Assembly: GCF_021155765.1 (NCBI RefSeq)
Contig: NC_060111.1
Coordinates: 2,299,497-2,363,496, forward strand
DNA length: 64,000 nucleotides
From: Diprion similis
Lineage: Eukaryota; Arthropoda; Insecta; Hymenoptera; Diprionidae
Direction: 5' to 3'
Shown: positions 14,489 through 25,567 of the stretch, piece after piece
How positions within the stretch are numbered: the stretch's first letter is position 1
Layout of the letters: every line of letters starts with the position of its first letter
Position numbers and translations under genes: made by a program
The notes under the pieces: generated by a model
Seen by the model: the letters and a program-made list of their open reading frames with translations, nothing else
What the model was told of the DNA's origin: nothing
Database searches by the model: none

Positions 14489-15158
14489 GCGGATATTTCA
14501 ACACGACGCAGTTGCAAATCTTATCTTAACCTCCGAACGACGTACGCTCGAAATTTACCCTGACTGATAAAGAGAAATACCCCGAAAGGTAAACGAAATA
14601 TACAGACGGTACAGGATATGGTAACATGACGCAGCTGTATAGCATAAGCTTGGATGTATGAGATATAATATGAATATGATATGATACGATAAACGAAAAG
14701 AATCGATTCGATTATGCAAAGTGATATGTTTTAGCCATTCGTAGAAAGATCTGTTGGAAAGCAGTTCGGACACGTTGCTTGTTAATAAAATTTCGTCATA
14801 ATCGCATAATATGTATATAAACCATTGCGATTTTAACCGATAAATGACTATAAACGCGAGGTAAATTGACGATAAATTCTCTCGCGTGTATAAAAACACT
14901 TGGAATCTCACATCGTTGATGATAGTGGATACCGGTGTTGCGCCTACCGTATAAAACACGAGTTTGAATAAGAATTCAAGTATCGTGCCAAGGCTAGTTG
15001 GTTGGCAGGTCTCGAAGCGCGGAGAGCAACATTATAATACAACGTTGAAGAGCGAGCGACGGTCACATTGCCGTTTAAATTATTATCAAACGATTGGCAA
15101 TTTAATAGATCCGTCGGCGTTCAATTACTTTCATTCCCCATTACACTGCGCATACGTG

Positions 15159-15199
<41 letters not shown>

Positions 15200-16622
15200 A
15201 TACCAAATGAGGGCTCCTAAGAGAAGGGGTCAACGACGCAATGACTGGGATCGGTAGACGAGAGGGGGACAGACAATTTTCTCCTATAGTGATCGCCCTC
15301 CTCCTCCTCCTGAGGAAGTGCACCAGTAGTAGTACATTTAACATCACAGACTCGCGAGTACGTATACCTCTACACGCATTTTAAACGCTGTACGACGCGT
15401 CTAATTCATCGTCCTCGTTGTCATTGCACAAACTATGCTCTGAAGGGTACCAGAAACGAATAGGATTACAAGGGGAGGAGAGAAGAAGACTGTAAGCGAA
15501 GTAGGGAAAGCAGATACACTGCGGACCCGCATAGATCCTCTACACGCGACACTCACACATACGTACATACAATATACATTCATACATGCATGCATGAACG
15601 ATGTGTTGTACGCATACGTGGGACAGTATTTTTCAGGAATACCTGCCCGAGGTGTGTGCATGAAAAACCCGCAGGTTATACAGTAGGACCTCGACATTAA
15701 AACCTTCATTTTGCTGTCAGATTCCGCGTACGTCATGGAGGGGGGATTGGAAAAGGTAGACGTCGTATGCACTCAAGTTCCGATAACATTCAACGACGAA
15801 TTTCTGAAAAGTAAATGAAACCTTTGTATCATAGTGTACTTCCACTGAGAGAAAAGTTCTACCTAGTCATAAGCAAACATTATTATAGGCATAAGGTTAT
15901 GTCCAAAAAACGATAATTTCAGTCGAAACCGAATCTGGTACATTTGAGATAGTAAAATGGATCGAGATCATAATTGTAAACTATTTCACATATCAAAACT
16001 TTAATTGATGATAGAAATGCATGTAAAAATATGATCACCACGAGAATCACACGACAAAGATCGAGGTTCTACTGTAACCACCAGCCGCATACCTTCGTAC
16101 AACAACTCGTGTGTATGTACGTTTCGTATATACAGACGGCACGACATCGGAGAAGCATTGCACCCCGTCCCGGAATGAAGATTGAATCGTTTGCCCGGCA
16201 GCTGGTCGCTGTTGGTCCCGGGTCTGAGGTGAAGGGAAGAAGCGCAGGAGGAAGGAAAGAGGCGAGCCGAGGAGGCGACGAGCCGCTGCATCGAGGAAAC
16301 ACGTGTCCGGGGCGCCGCCGTCGCGTACCTTTTTTCCTTTTTCGTTATTACAAGATACCGGACCCCCGAGGTCCGGGCCCAGGATCCCCTGCGGTACAAG
16401 TACGGGTCTAGACTCGAGTCGAGGGTCGGCGGCTACCACGTATATACATCGGCGGGATAAAAAGCTGTAAGAACAATTTCAGTTTCGACAATCCGACACT
16501 TTCCCAGTGCCAATCTCTAACAACAATGTCTGATGCTAAATTTCCGAATTAATCATAAATATTGTTGTGGATAAATATGAGTTTACAGCGGCCAATTTTG
16601 ATTTTTTAAATTCTTTACGGTA

Positions 16623-16681
<59 letters not shown>

Positions 16682-19600
16682 TCCAAGAATAACAAGAGCA
16701 TAACGTCGCAAAGAAGAAGAAGAAGAAGAAGCATAATATTGATCCATTAGCATTGTTTTTCTTACACATCGCGCTGCGCGATGAAAGTTGCACCGAGAAT
16801 GAAAAAACAATATTTTCACACTGCCGGAATATGATTAAGCCTATGCAGCGTGCTTGCCTGGAACCGAAAAAGACTGAAAACTCACCGCTAAATAAACACT
16901 GCGCAAAGATCAACCCGCAATATAAATATTTCTCGTCCCATAAACGTACGATATTTATACATATATAATAAATAAATAACAAGAAAAAGTAGAATAACTT
17001 GGAATAAAAAAAAAAAACTGTATTCTAAATGATATGATTTATTTTCAGATTAATATACGTAGTATAATAATCCCCTGATTTATACGATCAATTGCAGAAT
17101 TCCGATAATTTTTATGTAATCACTGTAACACTCGACGAGACTTTTGTAAATAGTATAATAATAATAATAATATCCCGTTAAAAATATATAAAAACCTCTT
17201 TCAATGTCAGACAAATATTGCGGGTGTCCGATATTCCGCAGTCGGCAAGGTAACTCTATACTCTACAGGAACGAAGAATGGGAAAAAAGGTATATATACA
17301 CACATATACTTATAATGGGTTGCATGTAGGAAAGAGACGCGGAGAAATTGTAAAAGATTTACGGATGAGCAGGTAGCTGGACGCCGATGGGTATAGCCGT
17401 CGGACTACAGTATAGCGAAGAGTGTTGTTATATGGTTACTGTCCTAAAACCCAATGATGCACCTGCGGTACACGTTTTATACCCCATAACACAAAACGGC
17501 CTGGAATATTGGAAGTAAGAGATACACGCGCGTCGAGTTGGAATCAAGAGAGGAGAGGAGAGGAGAAAGGATGACAATGACGATGACGATGGAGCTTGTT
17601 GATATGTCCGTCAATAACATCCGCGATTTCACACGTTATTGCTGCACATATCATCGTGTAACATTGCAACATTACAATTACATGTTTTTCAAAGATAAAT
17701 TAATATTTCAAAATTTAAGGAGAGATCAACCTGTCGCTGCCTCAAACCCTACGGGATCGTCAAGGTTTCACACAACATACACAATTACACACACGTGTGT
17801 AAGGTACAACAGCGGAATCGTGGAAAACGAGATGACCGAAGCTAACTCAGAGTTAACGTTAATTAACCGTCTAATTCTTAATTAACGACCCTGTTCCACA
17901 ACTCGAGCCTCCAGTTTTTTTCTATCTCTGTCTCTCTTGCTGATTCTCTCTTCCCCTTCACCCTTCGGTCCCCCCCTCGTCATTCACGGTGGGAGCGTGT
18001 ACACCGTACATTTTTTACCCATCGGAGACACCAGAGGACAGGGGTATAGTAATATAAAAAGAAAACGAACAATATGCCGAAAAGCTAAAAACGAGAAACA
18101 AAACTACAGTATATACTCGAGGAGACCTTTTTCGTCGCTTTGAGTTTTTCTTTATTGCCGTAAAAGTAGACTAAATATTTCGTCAAACAATCTACTACGT
18201 CGGGAGGGTCGCTGCTCGAGAGTCGAGAAGGGTCGGACCCTATCTGGGTACACAGAGGCCTCTGGCCTGTCCCTAAACATGCAGGGCCTTATTTTTTCTC
18301 TCTCTATATATACGAACTTAGTCTGCCATCTATATAGCTCAAGAGGAGCGACGACGACGACGATGATGATGATGATTGAACATTTATAAATTGAGAAAAA
18401 TATACTCACTTCTTCCCGCTCTCCAAAAACTTGTCAAACTCCACGGACATTTTGCAGCATAGAGCCTTCCTGTTGTGCGACGATGAACAGTTGGTGTTGA
18501 TCATGTGGCCATCTAAAATCAGGAGAAAATATCTATACATCATATCATCATAAGCAATATTTACGCGAAACATTATACGTATAGGATACGCGAGAGAAAA
18601 GAGTTCAAAATGCTACGCTGTGGCTGTGGCGGAGTTTTTATCAACGATTTCATGGCTCCGAGTCTCCTCTCGCTGCTCGTTTCTCCTCCCGTATACATAA
18701 ATATATATAACCAAATTTTTTTCACACTTGGTCGTCGCATGCTGTAGGCTCGTTCCTTGTTGTTACATATAAGTATAATACACACGATAATTCCAGGAGC
18801 GATAATAGAGCCTGAGAGCTTCTTAGTTGGTCTCGTTCTCGTGTTATTCAAAAGCTGAATGTCGCAAGAGTGCGAGTTTTATTATAAATATACATAAACA
18901 TTAATGTAAGGCAGACTGCAGTCTCGTTGCTAATGCTGCAACGAATGAAACTTGATACTGCGGTAGTAATAAGTCCCAATGTTCATAAATGCAATGAACA
19001 TTGAACAAAGGCTAGAATCTTGCACAGCTCGGTTTCAACTAGGTGCAGCAGATAATACGTATGTATTAGGGTGGTCGTTAAAGGGAAGATCATGTTGGAT
19101 GGTCATAAACCGGTAGCAAATGTCGAAAAAATCGTTCTCAAATTTTTTCAGATTTGTATTCTGAGCCCTTAGTCTCTCTGTAGATCGAATATTAATTCCA
19201 CATTATTAGTCTTGTGTGTTTTAATTTAAACTATTATTTGTCAATCATTTTTCAAGCAACATAACGTCGTCCTTTACATTTTTGTTTCTCAAAAATCGGT
19301 TGAATTTCAAAGTGTCGTTATTTTTTCGGTTGTATAGAGACTGAGAGCACGAAATAAAAATCAGAGAAAATTAGAGATTAATTTTTTTTTTATATTCAAA
19401 ACCGATCTACGATTATCCAACATTGAAATTCGAAAAAAAAGAAACTATTCAACAACAACCCCAGTATGTACAAGATGATGAATGCAGGTGTCTCCGCCAT
19501 TGCAGCTTCGTCATAACCACCCAAGCGTATACATACCGTGCACGACAAGTGGAATATACATGTATATGTATACAATGTTTCCGCTTCTGGCGCGGAGTTA

Positions 19601-22600
19601 TTCGTAGTGTCGCCTCAAGGAGCGATGAACTTTTTTTTTCTATTAACTTTTTTTTATTTTCTATTTTTTGTTTTCTTTTTTGCAGCCATCAACCCCAACG
19701 TACACACATATACATAATGTGAATATTATAACATGTAAGAAAATTTAATCCTATACTTACTTGTTTTCGTTTGGAAGACGGCGTCGTCCTTGTCGGTGAA
19801 GAACCAGGTCTGAAACATTCGAAGAAGAAAAAAATAGGATACATTAATTCTCGTTATAAAACACATTTCATGGTGTTTTTCATTGCATATATACATATCT
19901 ATGTGTGTGTGTGTGTGTGTGTGCGTATGTACATACGTGTGTAGGTGTTGAGGAGAATTATGCGGCGAGTCAGCTCTTATGGCGAATGAGCACGAACACA
20001 CGAGTTTACGAGCTGTATGTAATACTTTATACAGACCGACTGAGTATTATTACTATTACTATTATTATTATTATCATCATACTTATTGCGAATCGTCAGC
20101 ATTCGTGGAATATGAAAACTAATCCTCCTGCAACGAATCTAACGAAGTTAATGCCTGACTGGTGCCTAACGAGCCATGCCTAATGAAATAAGATGAAAAA
20201 AATAAAATAATGTAAATGGATGACATGAATGATTATAACGAAAGTACGAAAGACGTCGTTCTGACGTCAGCGTTCCTGCCTGCTATGCGCGGTTTATTAT
20301 CATCGCGTGTCGGGTTACATATTGGTACAATTAAATTACAATAGCGAATACCGCGAATTATGTTAATTAATATTTTGAAACCAGAAATTGAGGCGATTAA
20401 CTTGTGCAATAAATTTGACGAGCCTAAAATAAGTCAATAATTGTTTTTTCTCGATGAAATCGAGAATAGCTTATTTTTTTCAACATTTTATTTCATCCCT
20501 TTGAGTTACGCATTATTGTGCTGACTAAACTTTTAAAACAAGATATATATGTAGTATTCTATGGTTTTTGGGGTCTTTAATTGTGAATCTGAAATCAGGT
20601 TTCAAAAATTCAACATGGCAGAGCCAATATGGCGGATAAAAATTTCAAATTTGATCGAATATAATAATTTACATTATATCGCAACGATTACTCTCGAATA
20701 CTGAAAACGTATTAGTGTACTATCAGAAATAGCTAAAAAGCGCAAACAAAAATATTGAAAAGTTCTCTAAATATACAAAAAATGGATATAAAATAGGTGG
20801 GACTCATAGGGTCAATAACAAATGTAGATAGGCTATTTATAAGGTACACTATAAGAAGCCTTTCTAGCCATGAATTCTTCCAAACATATAGAGGCGTTAT
20901 TGTTCGATCGCGGTGCATCACGGGTTTAATTGGTAAACGATTATGAACCTTGTGCTGGGATAAAAAATCATATCTATAAGGGTATAATTGGCCAATTAAA
21001 TACCGTGTCCGTTCGCCTAGTCACGCGCGACGGTTAAAGGCGCGTATGTATACCTGTATAATCGACGCAGGGTCGAAAAATTAATGGGTACCCCGTGTAT
21101 AGGAATATCCCGCATCATTCGACGTAATAATCGAGGAAAATCAGCCGTCAGAAAGGAAGAGAGGATCTTCTGCATTCGCGAAACAGAATTAGGTGTTTTC
21201 CCTAATAGTGTTTCCCGAACACCGTGGACATATTTAGTGAAATTTGAAATAATGAAAATAACAATCAGCGCTTGACGCTCTGATGATTAAAAAAGATTAT
21301 AATTCCACGTGAAAATGGTACGAGTAAAATACTTCTAATAACGAGAGACGATTTTAGAGTGAAAAACGATAATTGTACGTATAGGTATGTAATACGTACA
21401 TTTATATGCAACTCGAGTGGTGTATAAATACGAATGTAAATAAGCACGCACCGGCATGACATCAAGGCGTGTTGCGGAGAGATGGAGATCGTTAAAAGTT
21501 TCCTTGGCCGTTCGGCCCGCAACGCGAGAAGAGAGTTCGAGCTGCGCGTTCGTTTTAATGCTCTCCGTCAATGGAGCGGATTATTAAAAGGGAAGCATTA
21601 GCGTCGACGCACGACGGACGACGCACTAATAGTAGAAACAACACGCAACCCCGGGGCTGGGTGTGCATCCCTCTCACCTGTCTCCAATTTGAAATCGAAA
21701 CCCGGGCACGGCACGGCGCCTGCCGAAGCCGAGGAGATCCGTCGGTCAGATACCCAGATACATAATGCGGTGTTCCGAAGGCTCCTCACGAGCGCTCTCC
21801 AGATCGTAAGAATACCATTTTTATTGCCCCCGAAATCACGTGATATATACGCAGCCGCGTTTTAAGTTGCTCGGTTAATTGATCGAGAGATCCTCATCTC
21901 GAAACGCGACGCCTGGTCCAATCCTCATCGGCTGTAGTGCGACACCTTTCGGATCAGGTTATAGGATAACACACCGATGCTCGAGTAATCGTAAGCAACT
22001 GCAGAATGACCAGGATCTAGAACGGTTTTTGCATTTTTAGCTTATTAGCGAAAATCATTATACACAGCTTTACGTTGTACATACAATTATGTGCATATTG
22101 TATGCAGAGTAAAGCGTCTGGAACATACGAAAATCTATTTTAAAGGTCACAGTGTAAAATTGCAAGTATAAAGAATCGTCAGAATGATTGACAATTAGTA
22201 ATTCAAACTATAGAATCGTTAAAATTCTTAAATTTTTACCGCCGACATCTGAAAAAGTTATCGCTTTTTCTACAATTTCGCCGCAGTTTCACCGAATCCC
22301 AAATTCTATTACATAGGTATACGTAAGTGTTATGATCGACCTCTAAATAATCGTTCAACTCCATCCTGCGAAGACGACGCAACGAAGAACGTGCGTAGAA
22401 CATTACGATATACCAATCTACCTCGCTACTTATTTATACCTCGGGGATATCTACCTTACAGTACGTAACTTAGGTTCCATAAGCCTTTACGCGTCGGCGA
22501 TCTTTTCTGCGCGGACTTTAACTTTCCGCTGCTGTTATGCAGCGGTAGGGTCGCGCGAGGTTCCTTTTCGGGGTTAAAGGTCGTCTCGTGAGATCTTCCC

Positions 22601-23208
22601 ACGAGGAAGAAGCTGCCGAGCACCAAAAGACGCTGTAACTAAGTACCTAGGTAGACATACCTAACCGTCGCTGAGCTGCGGTAGAAAAGCAAAAATCGAC
22701 GTGTGTTTTCTGATCCCCTTTAAAATCGGAATACTGACCTGATTTTTTGCAAGCTGGAACCACGTAGTGAGTATTGCTGGCAGCCGGGAATAATGATAGT
22801 GTCGAGTCGTCTTGACGCTGATGAAGACGTCGGTGAGGTCGGTCCCGGAAGGGGCGACGGTCGCTGTCGCAAACGGCGGCGTTACTGGTGCGACCTCGAC
22901 ACCGATATCCGGGTCCTCCGGGTTCCCCGGGACCCCAACAACGGCCTCAGGGTGATCCTCCAGCCACTGAAGTACACCAAGTGCAACAAGACACAATTAG
23001 ATCAATTGTCAAATCATGGTATTTCTGCGCGATATCAGTAACAATTTAGTTTTCTCTATTCTCTATTCTCTCTTTTTTTTTTTACAAATTCTCTGCAAGG
23101 CAAATGGTTGATATTAGAGCGGACAGGCGACTGAGTTATACGTATACAATCTACGTCCTATAATGCAAGGCCTGCTCCGTTGCACGTGCAACATCAGGTC
23201 TGGCGGCC

Positions 23209-23246
<38 letters not shown>

Positions 23247-23859
23247 TGCCTGTGGGCATTTCATTCTCTTTCTTTAATGCATTCTCTTTCTCCCTTTATC
23301 TCTTACTTAAACCGGAGTTAAGGGATAACGCACATGTGTTGCCTCAGCCGCCCGCGCGTCGCTCTCGCAATCAGGGCCGCATCCAGATCTTTACATCTCC
23401 GTAGTAAAGCACAGATCCAATATTTAACGATAGTATTACGAGTTCGTACGAAATTAAAGTTAGTAACGTTATCGTATAGAGAACTCTTATCTTCTTCTAA
23501 TTATTACAATGGCTTTGAAGGAACGAAGATTTGAAAATATGAGTGTGTTTTGTTTTATTCACGAAGTAACGGTTTTTCCTCGGTATGAATCGTTACGATA
23601 ACGTTATTAACTTCAGAATGGTGAATTCGGAGCGTTGAGACGAGGGGATGGAATTGGAACGAAACACCTGAACATCGACATTGGAAAAACGAACATCGAG
23701 GGATGGCGGGAAACGCGTTCTTGTCATGTTACAAATGTATGCGGCGATATTCACCTGTCGGGGGGCAACCGCCTGGTACAACAGAACGGTGGCGTACGCG
23801 GTTGCGAGAATTAATCCAAGCACCTGCAGGCCTCGCCTCATTCGCAAGCCGCGGGTCAT
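1708..23859 (-). CDS. fng: Fringe, Notch O-fucose beta-1,3-N-acetylglucosaminyltransferase (3' end missing)
   Basis: Golgi GT31 enzyme that adds GlcNAc to O-fucose on Notch EGF repeats and so tunes Delta/Serrate signalling. Coding exons read on the minus strand: 23859-23755, 22966-22739, 19809-19761, 18512-18410, 9938-9776, 3885-3800, 2070-1905, 1793-1708. All have AG/GT borders and the phases agree, giving about 328 residues. The start [10 protein letters not shown] is followed by a hydrophobic signal anchor (about residues 11-27), as expected of a type II Golgi protein. Family blocks seen: [43 protein letters not shown], the metal-binding DDD at residues 168-170 in [35 protein letters not shown], and [15 protein letters not shown]. 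The last recognised exon ends [12 protein letters not shown] plus two bases. The conserved C-terminal block with its cysteine was not found and probably lies before base 1. The first intron-separated stem exon is proline-rich and family-variable. Confidence 0.95.
2878..2940 (+). repeat. TCG-rich tract followed by a TATA-like box
   Basis: A run of TCGTC/TCG units ends in CACGTCCGCGG and then TATATAA (2934-2940), inside a fringe intron. Just upstream, 2723-2758 contains a degenerate (GGGATC)n run. The block resembles a promoter but no downstream exon is visible. Confidence 0.5.
8625..8830 (-). mobile_element. Dispersed repeat, copy A
   Basis: Diverged copy of the repeat at 19060-19400, in opposite orientation; the end reads TTTAACGACCACCCCAATAC. 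Non-coding, in a fringe intron. Copy A appears to lack the second half that gives copy B its inverted structure. Confidence 0.65.
9343..9485. repeat. TA, ATA and CAG microsatellites in a fringe intron
   Basis: (TA)n at about 9343-9362, (ATA)n at about 9425-9451 and (CAG)n at about 9466-9485, close together. All are intronic with respect to fringe. Confidence 0.85.
10469..11277. mobile_element. 809-bp foldback element (long inverted repeat, TTAA ends) in a fringe intron
   Basis: The left arm starts TTAAGGTGCTTATAAAG and the right arm ends with its exact complement CTTTATAAGCACCTTAA. The arms are about 370-400 nt with a 64-nt centre (10842-10905). The innermost 121 nt of each arm (10721-10841 and 10906-11026) are identical as read; the outer parts differ by scattered substitutions. 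There is no coding capacity. The structure fits a non-autonomous foldback/MITE. The TTAA at each tip could be a piggyBac-like target duplication, or simply part of the terminal repeat. Confidence 0.85.
10834..10882. repeat. 19-bp perfect hairpin at the centre of the foldback element
   Basis: TTACCGACATTACGCGCAT (10834-10852) is exactly complementary to 10864-10882, with an 11-nt loop. The left half of this hairpin overlaps the end of the long left arm, so the tip can fold in two alternative ways. Confidence 0.85.
13668..13710. repeat. (TGAATGTA)/(TATG)n minisatellite-like tract
   Basis: TATGAATG units repeat about four times and then change to (TATG)n. A second (TATG)n run lies at about 13792-13809. 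Intronic in fringe. Confidence 0.8.
14453..14484. repeat. (TA)n microsatellite
   Basis: Uninterrupted alternating TA for about 32 bp in a fringe intron. Confidence 0.9.
15159..15199. repeat. Compound (TA)n(GT)n microsatellite
   Basis: Alternating TA passes directly into (GT)n, about 41 bp in all, in a fringe intron. Confidence 0.9.
16622..16731. repeat. (ATA)n and (GAA)n microsatellites
   Basis: About 60 bp of (ATA)n at 16622-16681, then (GAA)n at about 16713-16731, in a fringe intron. Open reading frames through here are low-complexity Tyr or Leu runs and not genes. Confidence 0.9.
18513..22738 (-). other. Fringe introns flanking the 49-bp exon 19809-19761
   Basis: Non-coding. Holds repeat copy B. 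A block at about 20560-20680 (ATTCAACATGGCAGAGCCAA and around) has the look of an old transposon fragment, but no second copy lies in this window. Confidence 0.6.
19060..19400 (+). mobile_element. Dispersed repeat, copy B (with internal inverted repeat)
   Basis: The segment from GGGTGGTCGTTAAA onward aligns with the reverse complement of 8625-8830. Shared blocks include GGAAGATCATGTTGG, TGGTCATAAA, CGAAAAAAT, TATTCTGAGCCCTTAGT (one change) and a CATAA(C/T)GTCGT block. Within this copy, about 19140-19185 is roughly complementary to about 19330-19375 (AGAGACTGAGAGC...AAATCAGA), so the element folds back on itself. No ORF. Confidence 0.7.
23213..23246. repeat. (TC)n microsatellite
   Basis: Alternating TC for about 34 bp in fringe intron 1, between coding exons 1 and 2. 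Confidence 0.9.
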
Positions 23860-25567
23860 CCTGGGGACTGGCACCGAGTCGGCGGTTGCCTCCGGCAACT
23901 TTCCTTCCTCCCTGCAGCGGCGAGCAACAACAGCAGCAGCACTCGACTCATAACACGCGGCGGGGCACATCCGCACAATTCCACAGAGCGACTCTCTGTA
24001 CACGCACGCTTTACATCGCTGCAGGTCGGTCGCGTGCACTCCGCAGTCGATTTTAGGGGCTGTTTCCGAACGAATTCAGCCGTGTCAACGTCTCGAAGAG
24101 AGTCATTATATGTAGTTCGAGGTTTTCCCCGTTACCGAGAGAACACGCACGTATTAATTGCGCTGTTTTTTTTTATCCATCTCGCTCGGCATTTCGTACC
24201 GTCGCGAGGCACGCGACAAACCGTCAACGTGCCCATCCACCTCACAACGATGCGCCAAATCGCCCCGCGAATTATATTTGACAACTGTGTTGGCTCCGTG
24301 GGTTAGAAGTAAAACTTGACACAACACACGCGACACTAAATGAAAAACATTAAACTGCGAATTGATGCTGGAAGCAGACACAATTACGTCCGACGCGGCG
24401 CACGGCGAACCACCGACTGAACGGACTCCGGCGGCCCCCGTGAACCACCAGGCTGTAAACATCGGCACGCCGACGAAACGGAGGGGCGGTTGTATACACG
24501 ACACGTACACATAGTTCTAGTTCTCTCGCATCTCGTAGCGCAGGTAGCCACGGGGCACGTCGTGCGCACCCGGTAACGCGGGCGAATAACGAGGACAGTA
24601 GAGAACCGCCTATTTTTCCAATTAAAAGACGATAAGGAGCACCGCACGGTTTCAGGGGACGGAGACGGAGGCGTTCGATCAGATTAGGAAACGGGAGTTT
24701 TCATTAAATTTATGTACCTATCTAGTTGTCGAATAATTTCTGTTGAAGTTTTCTAAATCACTTGCAGGAATGTAGGTTTATCGATATATATACTGTATAT
24801 CGAACTAAAATGAGATCGTTTTAGTTGATTTATGATGCTAGCTGCTAGTAAAATTTATTTCGACTATCAACTTTCTCTCTTTTTGTTAGTAGAAAGTTTA
24901 TGCATCACTCCATTTGTACGGAGATTAGATGCTGTTTTCATTTATCACTCAAATCGATAACTGATTTTAACAAATCCCACTTTATCGAGCATCTTTCCAC
25001 ATCTTCGATTTACTACATTAGTGAAATTACGCGAATGCGTGCATGACGATTTTGCATAAGGAAATTTTAATTTATTTACATTTTTACATGATTATTAAAA
25101 ATCATTCTTGGTTTGGTTTTTCCAACCATTCTCGATCCTGAGTAATACATACATATATTATAATAATAAATCATCAAATCTATAATAGTAAATATTATAT
25201 CACGAACAAATAAGCCATACGCGTACGAATTTGTAAATTTTAGATACTTATAGGTGATTCAATGCAAATAAAATTTCGGCAGTTCTTTAGGTACGCCATT
25301 GCTAATTCTAAGTCACTATCTCTACATTTTATCGCTAGCGAACATTAGGTATATGTAGCATAAATGTATTTCGATTTTATACAATGATCGCGAAGATGTG
25401 TGTGTACTGTGTTCATTTTTATGTAGATTTTTCAAATCAATTTCATCATTCAAATCTTTCAATAAATAGATCGCTTCTGTAAAGGGATTATCAAACATTT
25501 GTTTTGTTCGATATTCTCGAAGGCAAAAATTAAAATGAAGAAAGTTAATGCTCACAATTCTGAACCT
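23860..25567. other. Fringe 5' region and l(3)mbt 3' region
   Basis: Sequence to about 24.65 kb is richer in GC and CpG and probably holds the fringe 5' UTR and promoter. From about 24.7 kb it is AT-rich and includes the l(3)mbt 3' UTR. No further gene seen. Confidence 0.55.

Larger units (their letters stand above)
9939..18409 (-). other. Large fringe intron (8.5 kb)
   Basis: Contains the 809-bp foldback element, several microsatellites and an AAAGTTTGCTTT/AAAGCAAACTTT inverted pair (about 12410-12520). No supported exon. Confidence 0.7.

Noticed and set aside
16001-16439. Overlapping 125-132-codon frames on both strands
   Set aside because: Stop-free on several frames at once because of local GC content, with no recognisable motif.
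16583-16982. Minus-strand frames with polytyrosine or polyleucine
   Set aside because: They only read through the (ATA)n and (GAA)n microsatellites.
18979-19005. Short hairpin CAATGTTCAT...ATGAACATTG
   Set aside because: Only a 10-bp stem; too short for a miRNA precursor and expected by chance in a window this size.
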